Shown piece by piece: positions 1 through 8,917 of a DNA stretch of 64,000 nucleotides. Each line of letters begins with the position of its first letter. Position 1 is the stretch's first letter. Source of the DNA: Pseudomonas sp. DTU12.3 (GTDB lineage: Bacteria > Pseudomonadota > Gammaproteobacteria > Pseudomonadales > Pseudomonadaceae); the NCBI RefSeq assembly GCF_004124275.1, contig NZ_CP027218.1, positions 2,855,501 to 2,919,500 on the forward strand. The letters run 5' to 3'. The notes under the pieces are model-generated. The model saw nothing but the letters and a program-made list of their open reading frames with translations, was not told the DNA's origin and searched no databases. The position numbers and the translations under genes are program-made.

Positions 1-425
1 GAATAGCCGCCCTCGGCTTGCAGGTGTTTGAGTTCGAGGGTGGCGAACGGTGCTTGCGCATAGAAGCGCTCGATGATCGCCGGCACGAAAAACACGCTGA
101 GGTAATCCGGGGTGCTGATGCGGAACGTCTGTTTAGTGGTGGCGGGATCGAACAGGTCGACCGGGTGCAGAATCTGCTCGATGCCGTGCAACGCCTGCGC
201 GACCGGTTCGATCAAGGTCAGGCCGTGCGCGGTCAAGACCATGCGGCTGCCACTGCGCACGAGCAATTGATCGCCGGTCAGTTCGCGCAGCCGGCGCAAG
301 GCCACGCTGATCGCCGGTTGCGACTGTCCGAGCAGCTCGGCCGTACGGGAAACACTGCATTCGGTGAGCAAGGTGTAGAGCGTGCGAATCAGTTGGGCAT
401 CGCAGTTGGGGATGGCTTGGGACAC
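1..425 (-). CDS. LysR-family transcriptional regulator (C-terminus outside window)
   Basis: Partial gene; about 141 N-terminal residues are present and the rest lies left of base 1. The winged helix-turn-helix reads TAELLGQSQPAISVALRRLR (about residues 25-45), the classic LysR DNA-binding helix, and is followed by the start of the effector domain (KQTFRISTPDYLSVFFVPAI). I chose the GTG at 423-425 because AAGAGAG lies 6-7 bases upstream and no in-frame ATG fits. It faces away from a strong inverted repeat at 495-526 that could be its operator. LysR proteins often control divergent neighbours, but the gene to the right is convergent-side, so its target is not clear. Confidence 0.85.
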   Translation of the reverse strand, partial: MSQAIPNCDAQLIRTLYTLLTECSVSRTAELLGQSQPAISVALRRLRELTGDQLLVRSGSRMVLTAHGLTLIEPVAQALHGIEQILHPVDLFDPATTKQTFRISTPDYLSVFFVPAIIERFYAQAPFATLELKHLQAEGGY

Positions 426-494
426 GGCGGGCTCTCTTGTTATGGGACCCGCTGCAGATCGTTCCTTCTCCCTGAGTGGGTGTTGATGAAAACT

Positions 495-526
495 GTATCG
501 CTATATAGATGACTATATAGCGATAC
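495..526. promoter_or_regulatory. Perfect 14-bp inverted repeat, operator-like
   Basis: GTATCGCTATATAG and its exact reverse complement are separated by ATGA. The site lies between the start of the LysR gene (425) and the 3' end of the rubredoxin reductase gene (575). It has no T-run, so it is not a normal intrinsic terminator. A dimeric repressor or activator site is the simplest reading. Confidence 0.6.
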
Positions 527-574
527 GCCGAAATACGTCCACCTGCAAGCTCATTGCACGCAGTCGATAGCCGC

Positions 575-1933
575 TTAGCGCCAGTCCGGGAGGGTTTTCA
601 GCAGTTCAGCCTTGAGTCGCGTCGCTGCACCCATCAACACGAAACCGCGCATCTGGCTGTGTTCATCGTGATAAAGCGACTTCACATTGGCGACGCCTTT
701 GGCGCATCGTTCGGCCCACTCGGTCGACCACAGCCCGTCGCTGTCCATCGGCGAGGCGACGACGGTGGGCAGCACACTGGTTTTGATCGTTACCGGCATG
801 GCCGGGTAAGCGACCGGGGTGGGCTGGCCCGCCAGCGTCTGCGCCAGCGCCCGGGCTTGCAGCATGATCGGCATCACGTAGGGCAGCACCAGATCGTGGA
901 CCCGTGCGCAATCGCCCAAGGCGAAAATGTTCGGCGTGCTGGTGCGCAGGCAGGCGTCAGTGATGATGCCGCCGGCCACGGCGATGCCAGCTGCGCGCGC
1001 GAGTTCGACGCGCGGTTCCAGACCGATCGCACTGAGTACGTAATCCACCTCGATCAGGCTGTCATCGGCCAATTGCAGATGAAAAATCGCACCGCTGCGA
1101 TGCACCGCGACAGGCGCGTTGCCCAGTTCCAGGCGCACGCCAAGCGACGCCAGCGCATTGGCCATTTCCTCGCCGGCCTCCGCCGGCAGCAGACGACTCA
1201 ACGGCCAGGTGGCACGATCGACCATGCACACGTCATGGCCGGCGTGGCGCAGATCGTTGGCGAATTCGCAGCCAATCAAGCCGCCACCGAGAATGGCGAT
1301 ACGGCTAGCCAAGCCGATCTGCTGACGAAAGCTTCGATAGTCCTCAAGGTCGTTGACGGTAATGATTGCCGGCGCGCCATCGCCAGCAAGGACCGGGCGT
1401 CGTGCATCGGCGCCGAGTGCCAATACCAGCGCGCTGTAGCGTTGCGACTGGCCGTCGATATGGATCAGTTGCGCCTCGGCGTCGATGTGCTCGATTGCAG
1501 TGCGCGTCTTGATCTGCGCTTGCAGTTGCGTGGCCATTTGTTCGGCGCTGAAGGTGACCAGTTGTTCCGGCAGACGCCCGGTCTGCAAGGCGTTGGACAG
1601 CGACGGTTTGGAGTAGAACTCGCCGCCGTCACGCGTGACGATAAGGATCGGCGTGTCGCTATCCAGTTTGCGCAGCTCGCGCGCCACGGTGTAGCCGGCC
1701 AGCCCTGATCCGACAATGATCACCGGGTCGGGCAGGTGTGGCGCTTGCGGGATCACCTCGGCTGAGGCCGAGAGCCGGATCATCTCGAAATCGGCTTTAC
1801 CGACCCCACACTCCGGGCAGAACCAGTCATCCGGCACATCCTCCCAGCGTGTACCTGCCGCTAGACCGTCGTCCGGCAGGCCTTTGGCTTCATCGTAAAT
1901 GAAGCCGCAGACCAGACATTCCCACTTGAACAT
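575..1933 (-). CDS. Rubredoxin-FAD reductase fusion protein
   Basis: 452 residues. Residues 1-52 form a rubredoxin domain with the four iron-binding cysteines in two CxxC pairs (C6/C9 and C39/C42). From about residue 70 a pyridine nucleotide-disulfide-type FAD/NAD(P)H reductase follows, with FAD motif [19 protein letters not shown] and a second dinucleotide motif [15 protein letters not shown] near the middle. It resembles AlkT/RubB-type rubredoxin reductases fused to their own rubredoxin, so it should pass electrons from NAD(P)H through FAD to the Fe(Cys)4 centre. The Rieske oxygenase gene is 33 bases upstream on the same strand, which suggests one operon in which this protein feeds the oxygenase. 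It is cytosolic, and the partner substrate is unknown. Confidence 0.9.
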   Translation of the reverse strand: MFKWECLVCGFIYDEAKGLPDDGLAAGTRWEDVPDDWFCPECGVGKADFEMIRLSASAEVIPQAPHLPDPVIIVGSGLAGYTVARELRKLDSDTPILIVTRDGGEFYSKPSLSNALQTGRLPEQLVTFSAEQMATQLQAQIKTRTAIEHIDAEAQLIHIDGQSQRYSALVLALGADARRPVLAGDGAPAIITVNDLEDYRSFRQQIGLASRIAILGGGLIGCEFANDLRHAGHDVCMVDRATWPLSRLLPAEAGEEMANALASLGVRLELGNAPVAVHRSGAIFHLQLADDSLIEVDYVLSAIGLEPRVELARAAGIAVAGGIITDACLRTSTPNIFALGDCARVHDLVLPYVMPIMLQARALAQTLAGQPTPVAYPAMPVTIKTSVLPTVVASPMDSDGLWSTEWAERCAKGVANVKSLYHDEHSQMRGFVLMGAATRLKAELLKTLPDWR

Positions 1934-1966
1934 AGTGCTTGCTCCTCTCGATATGCGGTGCAGGAA

Positions 1967-3022
1967 TCAACTGGTAAAAGCGCGACCCAGACCGAGCGCA
2001 CTGAGGGCGCGGCGGTAGGCCGTCGAGGAGCGATCGGCGGGGATGTGGATTTCCAGCGAAAGGTCCAGTGGCAGGTCTTCCGGGCGGCACAATTCGACGA
2101 TGTCGCGATCTTCTTCAAAGACCTGCTGATTGAAGGCGTAGACGTCCTCCAACGGCATTTCCTTGTCAAAGTTGCGCGTGATCGCGCAGAACATTCGCGT
2201 CTTGCGGGCCGAGATCGGGCTGGCGGCGTTGAGGATCACCAAACGGTGTTCAGGATCAGGGAAATTAACGGTCAGGCGTGCGGTGAACGGCGCGAAAACG
2301 TCGAAGGTGCGCTGCCACAGAAAGTCTTCCGGGGCGCGATGCTGCATGCTTTTCGGAAAGTTGCTGACATTGCTGACGTATTCGGCGTGCATCCCGTAGG
2401 GCGTGACTTCGGCCTTGTAGGTCGGTACCACTGGATTGTCGCGCTCGGCAAAGGCTTCGTGGTGAATCCAGGCGAAATGCGCGACGTCGATAAAGCCTTC
2501 GACCTGACGCCCGGCGGAGGCGGCGATGTCCAGCGATGGCGGCAGAATGCATTGCGAATCAGCGGCGCTCCACGATGGCATTTGCGCGAACGGGGCGCTG
2601 GTGCCGGACATCAGAACCCAGATTAAACCGTAGTCTTCGCGGGCGCTGTACATCTGAATGCGATGACGTTCGGTGAGGTTGGCATTGGGCTCGGACGGAA
2701 TCCGCGTGCAGCGGCCATCGGTGCCGAAATGCAGGCCGTGGTAAGGGCAAATGATATTTTCGCCTTGCACCCAGCCTTTGCTCAGCGGTGCGCCGCGATG
2801 GCTGCAGATGTCGCGCGCGGCATTGAGTTTGCCGCCGGCGCGGTAGAGCACGACGGGTTCATCCAGCAGGGTGACGGCAAACGGTTTGTCACCTACATCC
2901 GCCGAGAAGGCGACGGGGTGCCAGTGCTGTTTGAGGATCTCGCGATCGTGTTCGGTGAAGGTGCTGGACTTGGTGATCGGGTTCCAGGTGACGTCCTTGC
3001 AGGCTATGACGGCGGCGGACAT
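1967..3022 (-). CDS. Rieske non-heme iron oxygenase (alpha subunit)
   Basis: 351 residues. The N-terminal Rieske [2Fe-2S] domain has CSHRG followed by CPYHG (C-x-H...C-x2-H). The catalytic domain has the mononuclear iron motif D-x2-H-x4-H in FIDVAHFAWIHHEAF, so both metal sites look intact. The ATG at 3020-3022 is preceded by AGGAG at a spacing of 8 bases; longer in-frame extensions lack this. Family members hydroxylate or O-demethylate small aromatics or similar substrates (vanillate demethylase-like architecture). The substrate cannot be told from sequence. It shares a probable operon with the rubredoxin reductase, which is an unusual electron donor for a Rieske enzyme. Confidence 0.9.
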   Translation of the reverse strand: MSAAVIACKDVTWNPITKSSTFTEHDREILKQHWHPVAFSADVGDKPFAVTLLDEPVVLYRAGGKLNAARDICSHRGAPLSKGWVQGENIICPYHGLHFGTDGRCTRIPSEPNANLTERHRIQMYSAREDYGLIWVLMSGTSAPFAQMPSWSAADSQCILPPSLDIAASAGRQVEGFIDVAHFAWIHHEAFAERDNPVVPTYKAEVTPYGMHAEYVSNVSNFPKSMQHRAPEDFLWQRTFDVFAPFTARLTVNFPDPEHRLVILNAASPISARKTRMFCAITRNFDKEMPLEDVYAFNQQVFEEDRDIVELCRPEDLPLDLSLEIHIPADRSSTAYRRALSALGLGRAFTS

Positions 3023-3266
3023 GTTCGATTCTCCTAGGCGGCGGGATGGCGCGGCAGGGCGGCGCATCCTCGGGGATCCGCCAGGCTGCTTGGCCAGCCA
3101 GGCGGACAATGAGTGCGAGCGCCATGCTAGGTAATCAAGCCGGCCGCGCCCATGTCGGGGAGAACATGTTGCTTATGTGGAATTGGTTATAGCGAATGTT
3201 GCGGTGGGCCAACTGGCCCCTTCGCGCGAGCAGGCGAAACGCATTTTGGATTTGCCGGCCTCATCG

Positions 3267-3356
3267 CTAGCAAGCCATCTCCCACAGGGTTTTGGGTTGC
3301 CAAAGAATCGGCATGTGGCGCCAGACATTGTGGGAGCGAGCCTGCTCGCGATAGGG
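3267..3356. repeat. REP pair, GTGGGAGC type, one arm degenerate
   Basis: The right arm GTGGGAGCGAGCCTGCTCGC (3330-3349) is a good copy of the Pseudomonas REP. The left arm (about 3268-3293, TCGCTAGCAAGCCATCTCCC) is a decayed inverse copy. Nothing else is seen in the 3023-3365 gap. Confidence 0.75.
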
Positions 3357-3365
3357 CCGCTGGGG

Positions 3366-4313
3366 TCACCGACAATCTGCGCTGGCCTTGGCCAATTCAG
3401 CGTTCATCGGCCACCGCGTCTGCAGATGCTCAGTCAGATAATCGACAAAGGCCCTGACCTTTGGCGTCATCGCCGCGCGTTCCTGTACGCAGACGTAAAT
3501 CTCCATCGGCTCAACCACCTCGCTGTGCTGATGGTCAAACAGCGGCACCAGTCGGCCACTCTCGATAAAGGGCGCCGCCACGAACTCTGCCAGCCGTGTG
3601 ATGCCTGCACCGTTGGCTGCCATTTGCGCCAGCGCGTCGATGTCATCGCTGATCGCCGTTACATTGATGTCGGCATCGTAACGCTGCCCGTCGTGGCTAA
3701 AGCTCCAGCGCAGAAAACGCCCATCCAGCGGGTAACGAAACGCCAGGCACGCGTGGTGTCGAAGATCGTCCGGTGATTGCGGCCAACCGGCGCGCTGCAG
3801 ATAGGCAGGCGAGGCGCACATGATGAACGGCAGCGAAACGATCTTGCGCGCGACGATGCCGTCCTCCAGTTGCGGCTTGATCCGCAGGCTCAGGTCGATG
3901 CCGTCCTGGATGTGGCTGATCTTGCCGTTGGTGGTCGACAGTTCAACAATCAGGCGCGGATGCAGCGCAGCGAAACCAGCGATCAACGGCGCCAGCACAT
4001 GCCGGCCGAACGCTGAGGTCGAGGCGATGCTCAGACGACCCTGCAGTTCGGTTTCATGACTGCTGATCAGGTTTTGTGCCGATTCCAGATCCGCTGCAAT
4101 GCGCTTGACCCTGTCGTAATACACCGCGCCGTTTTCGGTCAGGGCCATGCTGCGCGTGGTGCGTTGCAGCAAGCGCACGCCGAGGTGTGCTTCGAGTCGA
4201 TTGAGAGTCTGGCTCACCGCTGCCGCGCTAACCCCCAATGCTTTGGCGGCAGCGACGATCGAGCCCGATTCGACCACTTTGATAAAACTGGCAATCGCCG
4301 CTAACAGATTCAT
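3366..4313 (-). CDS. LysR-family transcriptional regulator
   Basis: 315 residues with an N-terminal helix-turn-helix (SIVAAAKALGVSAAAVSQTLNRLE, residues about 18-40, given here as the DNA-binding region) and a periplasmic-binding-protein-like effector domain from about residue 90. It matches the LysR subgroup that acts on single target genes (PYLQRAGWP, DLRHHACLAFR). The left neighbour is the Rieske operon on the same strand and the right neighbour is divergent (DUF2798 gene at 4439). It may control either one. No strong palindrome is seen in the 126-base divergent gap. Confidence 0.9.
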   Translation of the reverse strand: MNLLAAIASFIKVVESGSIVAAAKALGVSAAAVSQTLNRLEAHLGVRLLQRTTRSMALTENGAVYYDRVKRIAADLESAQNLISSHETELQGRLSIASTSAFGRHVLAPLIAGFAALHPRLIVELSTTNGKISHIQDGIDLSLRIKPQLEDGIVARKIVSLPFIMCASPAYLQRAGWPQSPDDLRHHACLAFRYPLDGRFLRWSFSHDGQRYDADINVTAISDDIDALAQMAANGAGITRLAEFVAAPFIESGRLVPLFDHQHSEVVEPMEIYVCVQERAAMTPKVRAFVDYLTEHLQTRWPMNAELAKASADCR

Positions 4314-4438
4314 CCATGGCCTGCTGAGAGGGTTGATTCGTAAGTTGTGCTTTATAAAGTACCTGCGATTGGCCGTCTAGTTGCAGGCAAAAGCCTTTGC
4401 TAAGGTGCCTGCTCCCTGTCATTGGATGGAACCGCCCT

Positions 4439-4714
4439 ATGAATCAAAGCACCCAGTCCGAAGCTGTCTACCTGAGGCGTCGCAAGCTTTCGCCGCGCGC
4501 CACGCCCTACGTGTTTGCGTTGTACATGGCAACGATCATGGCGTTCCTGATGTCGCTGGTGATCACCGCCGCCAACTCCGGGATTGATAACGACTACCTG
4601 AATAATGCGTTGCACGCCTACAAACTGGCGATGCCGGTGGCGTTCCTGTGCATCCTTGTCGTGCGGCCCATCGTGAGCAAACTGGTAGCGTTGACGGTGC
4701 ATCCGCACCGCTAG
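4439..4714 (+). CDS. Small membrane protein, DUF2798 family
   Basis: 91 residues with two predicted membrane helices (YVFALYMATIMAFLMSLVIT and the segment around LAMPVAFLCILVVRPIV), which is the DUF2798 pattern. The ATG at 4439 has a GGA-rich site about 9 bases upstream and no in-frame upstream start with a better site. The stop codon overlaps the convergent cupin gene by 4 bases. Function is unknown. It is divergent from the LysR at 3366-4313 and could be that regulator's target. Confidence 0.8.
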   Translation: MNQSTQSEAVYLRRRKLSPRATPYVFALYMATIMAFLMSLVITAANSGIDNDYLNNALHAYKLAMPVAFLCILVVRPIVSKLVALTVHPHR

Positions 4715-5235
4715 GGTTGCTTGAGCCAATATTTCAAAAGCGCGCCTCGCGATCCTTGCAGTGGATCCTGCTCGGGAAACGCCAGATGATCGATACTCTG
4801 CTGCTGTTCCTGGCTCGGCGCCGCGCGGCAGATATCGGCGTGTTGCCCCGGCGGGTACGCACCCACCACCAGAAAGTCAGCGCTGGATTGCAGATTGCAA
4901 TGACCAGTGCCGGCGGGCAGCAGCAAAGCATCGCCGGCACTCACTTGCAGCACATGTCCGTCAGGCCCGCCAAGCATCAACCGTGCATGGCCAGCGGCAA
5001 CTCCCAGCACTTCATGACCCTCGGTGTGATAGTGATGAAAGTCATACACCCCATAGCGCCATTGCGGCGGCCAGTCATTGGCGCTGAAGATCTGTTCGAA
5101 CAACGCAGCCGGATCGCTACCCTCAATGGCAATCGCTTGCGGATAAACCAGCACCGGCAAGCGCGGGTTGTTCGGTACCCAATCGTTGCGCTCAAACAGC
5201 AAGGTATGTACGCGAGCCGCCGTTGAATCGGACAT
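4711..5235 (-). CDS. Cupin-domain protein
   Basis: 174 residues. A cupin barrel is indicated by the metal-binding pattern HHYHTEGHEVLGV and the later PAGTGHCN motif. It resembles small single-cupin proteins of the YjlB type, which are thought to bind a divalent metal; the reaction is unknown. I prefer the ATG at 5235 to one 6 bases upstream because GGAGGA directly abuts the upstream ATG but sits 6 bases from this one. It converges on the DUF2798 gene with a 4-base overlap. Confidence 0.8.
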   Translation of the reverse strand: MSDSTAARVHTLLFERNDWVPNNPRLPVLVYPQAIAIEGSDPAALFEQIFSANDWPPQWRYGVYDFHHYHTEGHEVLGVAAGHARLMLGGPDGHVLQVSAGDALLLPAGTGHCNLQSSADFLVVGAYPPGQHADICRAAPSQEQQQSIDHLAFPEQDPLQGSRGALLKYWLKQP

Positions 5236-5451
5236 CACCATTCCTCCATCAGTCGTTGAGCAATCGACAACGAGCCTCAGAATAATTCGTCAGGCAGCCG
5301 ATAAAAGGCGCCACCGCCCGCGTCTGTCACGACCTGAATCAACTCAAATCAATCGAAACTTCGTCGTCGCCCCGACTGTCCAGACCCTTACACCTCCCGA
5401 CGGATATCACCTCGGGAAGGCTTCATGCAGCGGTGAAAGGTGAGGATCGAA

Positions 5452-7239
5452 ATGACGACGACAGTGGGAGACTTTCTGGTTGAGCGGCTCAGCCAATGGG
5501 GCGTCACGCGGATCTTTGGTTATCCGGGCGACGGCATCAATGGCGTCTTCGGCGCGCTGAGCCGGGCACACGGAAAAATCGAATTCGTTCAGGCGCGGCA
5601 TGAAGAAATGGCGGCGTTCATGGCCTCGGCGCATGCCAAGTTTACCGGTGAGCTGGGCGTGTGCATCGCCACCTCCGGCCCCGGTGCTTCGCACCTGATC
5701 ACCGGGCTCTACGATGCGCGGATGGATCACATGCCGGTGCTGGCAATTGTCGGCCAGCAGGCGCGCACCGCGCTCGGCAGTCACTATCAGCAAGAACTCG
5801 ATCTGTTGTCGATGTTCAAGGATGTCGCTGGTGCATTCGTGCAGCAGGCGTCGGCGCCCTCGCAAGTCCGGCATCTGCTTGACCGTGCAGTGCGCACGGC
5901 CATTGGCGAGCGCCGTGTCACGGCAATTATCCTGCCCAATGACTTGCAGGATCTGCCCTATGAAGCGCCGGCCCGAGCGCACGGCACCGCGCATTCCGGG
6001 GTCGGCTATACCAAGCCGAAAGTGTTGCCTTACGACGTCGATCTGCAGCGTGCAGCGGAGGTTTTGAATGCCGGCGAGAAGGTCGCGATTCTGGTCGGTG
6101 CCGGTGCGTTGCAGGCCACCGATGAAGTAATTGCAGTGGCGGAAAAACTCGGCGCCGGGGTGGCCAAGGCGCTGCTCGGCAAAGCTGCGTTACCGGACGA
6201 TCTGCCGTGGGTGACCGGCAGCATCGGCCTGCTTGGCACCGAACCCAGCTACAAGCTGATGAGCGAGTGCGACACCCTGTTGATGATTGGCTCCGGATTC
6301 CCATACTCGGAATTTCTGCCCAAGGAAGGCCAGGCACGCGGCGTGCAAATCGACTTGCAGCCGGACATGCTCAGCTTGCGCTATCCGATGGAGGTCAATC
6401 TGGTCGGCGATGCCGCTGAAACCCTCGCCGCGCTTCTGCCGCTGCTGGAACAAAAGACCTCAAGCAAATGGCGCAAGAAAATCGAAGGCTGGCGCGGCAG
6501 TTGGGAGAAAACCCTGGAAAAACGCGCGATGGCCAAAGCCAGTCCGATCAACCCGCAGCGGGTGGTGTACGAACTGTCTCCGCGCCTGCCCGATCAAGCG
6601 ATCATCACCAGTGACTCCGGCTCCTGCGCCAACTGGTATGCCCGGGACCTGAAGATCCGGCGGGGCATGCAATGTTCGTTGTCCGGTGGCCTGGCGTCGA
6701 TGGGCGCTGCGGTGCCCTATGCGATTGCCGCCAAGTTTGCTCATCCCGAGCGCGCGGTGATTGCCCTGGTGGGGGACGGCGCGATGCAGATGAACAACAT
6801 GGCCGAGCTGATCACGGTCGCTAAATACTGGCGCCAGTGGGCGAGTCCGAAGTGGATCTGCGCGGTGTTCAACAACGAGGATCTCAATCAGGTGACCTGG
6901 GAACAGCGGGTGATGGAGGGCGATCCGAAGTTCGAAGCGTCGCAGAGCATTCCCGATGTGCCGTATCACCTGTTCGCGATTTCGATTGGCCTGAAAGGCA
7001 TCTTTGTCGATCGCGAAGAAGATGTCGCCGCCGCCTGGGAGCAGGCGCTGGCGTCTGATGTACCGGTGCTGATCGAGTTCAAGACCGACCCGAACGTGCC
7101 GCCGCTACCGCCGCATATCAAGCTTGAGCAGGCGAAGAAGTTCGCCACGACCTTGCTCAAGGGCGACCCGGACGAGGCGGGCGTGATCCTGCAAACCGCC
7201 AAGCAAGTGCTCAGTTCGGTCCTGCCCGGAAAAAAATAA
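5452..7239 (+). CDS. Thiamine diphosphate-dependent enzyme, pyruvate oxidase/acetolactate synthase-like
   Basis: 595 residues with the three-domain ThDP fold. The N-terminal Pyr domain has the activating glutamate in QARHEEMAAFMA, the central domain resembles the FAD/nucleotide-binding region of PoxB, and the C-terminal PP domain has the Mg/ThDP motif GDGAMQMNN...NNEDLNQ (about residues 440-475). It is closest in layout to pyruvate:quinone oxidase PoxB, but sequence alone cannot separate that from other 2-oxoacid decarboxylating enzymes. The ATG at 5452 has GAGG 6 bases upstream; a GTG at 5440 would add four residues. It is a stand-alone gene with a REP pair directly downstream. Confidence 0.85.
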   Translation: MTTTVGDFLVERLSQWGVTRIFGYPGDGINGVFGALSRAHGKIEFVQARHEEMAAFMASAHAKFTGELGVCIATSGPGASHLITGLYDARMDHMPVLAIVGQQARTALGSHYQQELDLLSMFKDVAGAFVQQASAPSQVRHLLDRAVRTAIGERRVTAIILPNDLQDLPYEAPARAHGTAHSGVGYTKPKVLPYDVDLQRAAEVLNAGEKVAILVGAGALQATDEVIAVAEKLGAGVAKALLGKAALPDDLPWVTGSIGLLGTEPSYKLMSECDTLLMIGSGFPYSEFLPKEGQARGVQIDLQPDMLSLRYPMEVNLVGDAAETLAALLPLLEQKTSSKWRKKIEGWRGSWEKTLEKRAMAKASPINPQRVVYELSPRLPDQAIITSDSGSCANWYARDLKIRRGMQCSLSGGLASMGAAVPYAIAAKFAHPERAVIALVGDGAMQMNNMAELITVAKYWRQWASPKWICAVFNNEDLNQVTWEQRVMEGDPKFEASQSIPDVPYHLFAISIGLKGIFVDREEDVAAAWEQALASDVPVLIEFKTDPNVPPLPPHIKLEQAKKFATTLLKGDPDEAGVILQTAKQVLSSVLPGKK

Positions 7240-7250
7240 CCGGCTAAATC

Positions 7251-7342
7251 CCCTGTAGGAGCTGCCGCAGGCTGCGATCTTTTGATCTTTGTTTTTAAGA
7301 TCAAGATCAAGAGATCGCAGCCTGCGGCAGCTCCTACAGGGG
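7251..7342. repeat. REP pair, GTAGGAGC type
   Basis: Two inverse arms beginning CCCTGTAGGAGCTGCCGCAG and ending with the exact reverse complement, with an AT-rich centre containing GATC-rich repeats. It fills the gap between the ThDP enzyme and the DUF72 gene and may form a large hairpin in the transcript. Confidence 0.95.
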
Positions 7343-7355
7343 GAGTGGAGGTGTG

Positions 7356-8072
7356 ATGATTTTTGTGGGTTGTGCGGGGTGGAGTCTTGGGCGCGAGCAT
7401 TGGCCGGAATTTCCCGCTGAGGGTACGCACTTGCAGCGCTATGCCGCACGCCTCAATAGCGTCGAAATCAACAGTTCGTTCTACCGTGCGCATCGTCGTC
7501 AGACCTACGAGCGTTGGGCGGATTCCGTGCCGGACGGGTTTGCCTTTGCAGTGAAGATACCCAAGCTCATCAGCCATGAACTGCGCCTGGCAGGTTGCGC
7601 AGCAGCACTCGATGAGTTCCTCGAACAATGCGGCGGATTGGGCGATCGATTGGGTTGTTTGTTGCTGCAATTACCGCCGTCGCTGGCGTTTGATGCGGCG
7701 GTTGCCGAGGCATTTTTTACCGTGCTGCGAGAGCGTTTCGCCGGCGCCGTAGTGCTGGAACCCCGACACGAGTCGTGGGGCGAGGCGGAACCAATGTTGC
7801 TCGATTTCCGGATTGCCCAGGCAGCGGTCGACCCCTCGCGCATCAGCAGTGACACCGCGCCGAGAGGTTGGGCCGGCGTCAAATATTGGCGCTTGCACGG
7901 CTCACCGCGCATTTACCACAGCGCCTACGATTCAGCCTTTGTGCAAAGACTCGAACAAGCACTGCAGATCGCGGCGGCCGAGGGCGCCCCGACCTGGTGC
8001 ATCTTCGACAACACCGCCAGTGGCGCCGCGACAGGCAACGCGTTGACGCTGGCGACACTGACATCCCCTTGA
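7356..8072 (+). CDS. DUF72-family protein
   Basis: 238 residues. The opening IFVGCAGWS, the NSSFYR motif and YWRLHGSPR near the C-terminus are characteristic of DUF72 (YecE-like) proteins, which adopt a TIM-barrel-like fold and have no firmly established reaction. The ATG at 7356 is preceded by GGAGG; a GTG directly before it could add one residue. The end is one base from the convergent mntP gene. Confidence 0.88.
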   Translation: MIFVGCAGWSLGREHWPEFPAEGTHLQRYAARLNSVEINSSFYRAHRRQTYERWADSVPDGFAFAVKIPKLISHELRLAGCAAALDEFLEQCGGLGDRLGCLLLQLPPSLAFDAAVAEAFFTVLRERFAGAVVLEPRHESWGEAEPMLLDFRIAQAAVDPSRISSDTAPRGWAGVKYWRLHGSPRIYHSAYDSAFVQRLEQALQIAAAEGAPTWCIFDNTASGAATGNALTLATLTSP

Positions 8073-8073
8073 A

Positions 8074-8637
8074 TCAGGCTGAAAGGTGCTCATACAGAAT
8101 CGTCGCACCGACGATCATCAGCACCACGCCACCGACGATTTCCGCACGCTTGCCAACCACCGCGCCCAGCACGCGACCCAGCATCACGCCAATCGTGACC
8201 ATGGTCATCGTCGCCAGACCGATCGCGGCCGCAGCCACCCAGATATTCACGTCGACAAACGCCAGGCCAACGCCCACGGCGAGCGCATCAATGCTGGTCG
8301 CAAAAGCGGTGACTGCGAGGATCATGAAGGAGTGCTGGCCAGGTTTTTGTTCTTCTTCGTCTTCGTGCTTCAGACCGTTGTAGATCATGTGCAGGCCGAG
8401 AATCACCAGCAGGGTGAAGGCGATCCAGTGATCCCATTCGGCAACCCAGCGGGTCGCAGCCTGACCGATCAGCCAGCCGATGATGGGGGTGATGGCTTCG
8501 ATCACGCCGAAGATCAGGCCGGTGCGCAGTGCTTCGGTGAGACGCGGTTTGTGCAGGCTGGAGCCTTTGCCGATGGCGGCGGCGAACGCATCCGTGGACA
8601 TGGCCAGAGCGAGAAAGATCAGGGAAACGGGATTCAC
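8074..8637 (-). CDS. mntP: Manganese efflux pump MntP
   Basis: 187 residues with six membrane segments in two homologous halves. Each half carries the conserved acidic signature ([14 protein letters not shown] in the first, [16 protein letters not shown] in the second) that defines the MntP family, which exports Mn2+ across the inner membrane. It starts at a GTG (8635-8637). A yybP-ykoY manganese riboswitch in the leader (8705-8825) is strong independent support for the function. Confidence 0.95.
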   Translation of the reverse strand: MNPVSLIFLALAMSTDAFAAAIGKGSSLHKPRLTEALRTGLIFGVIEAITPIIGWLIGQAATRWVAEWDHWIAFTLLVILGLHMIYNGLKHEDEEEQKPGQHSFMILAVTAFATSIDALAVGVGLAFVDVNIWVAAAAIGLATMTMVTIGVMLGRVLGAVVGKRAEIVGGVVLMIVGATILYEHLSA

Positions 8638-8704
8638 GGGGGCACACTTCCAGTCGGGCTATGAGTCAACGACACAACCACACGCCCGACTTTAGGCATG
8701 GATG

Positions 8705-8825
8705 TGTCGTCGGTCTCACCAACCAAAAAGGTGTTCGTACCACGGCAGGTTGCCGAGAATGTTGATACGAACGCTTCCGAGGGACTCGGAAACAGGCTAC
8801 TCCCCAACGAGGGGGCGGATGTTAT
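8705..8825 (-). ncRNA. yybP-ykoY manganese riboswitch
   Basis: On the minus strand the leader of mntP contains the two conserved loops of this riboswitch, GGGGAGTAG (8798-8805 and flanking) and GGTGAGACCG (about 8711-8720), on paired stems. Mn2+ binding is known to raise expression of the downstream exporter. Boundaries are approximate. Confidence 0.88.
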
Positions 8826-8917
8826 CAGGTAAACATGAAAAATTCGTCAAGGCAGCGAATCGGAAATTTGTCGTAACAAGTCAGGCTCGCTGCCATTGTC
8901 CAAATTTTTGCTGAGTG

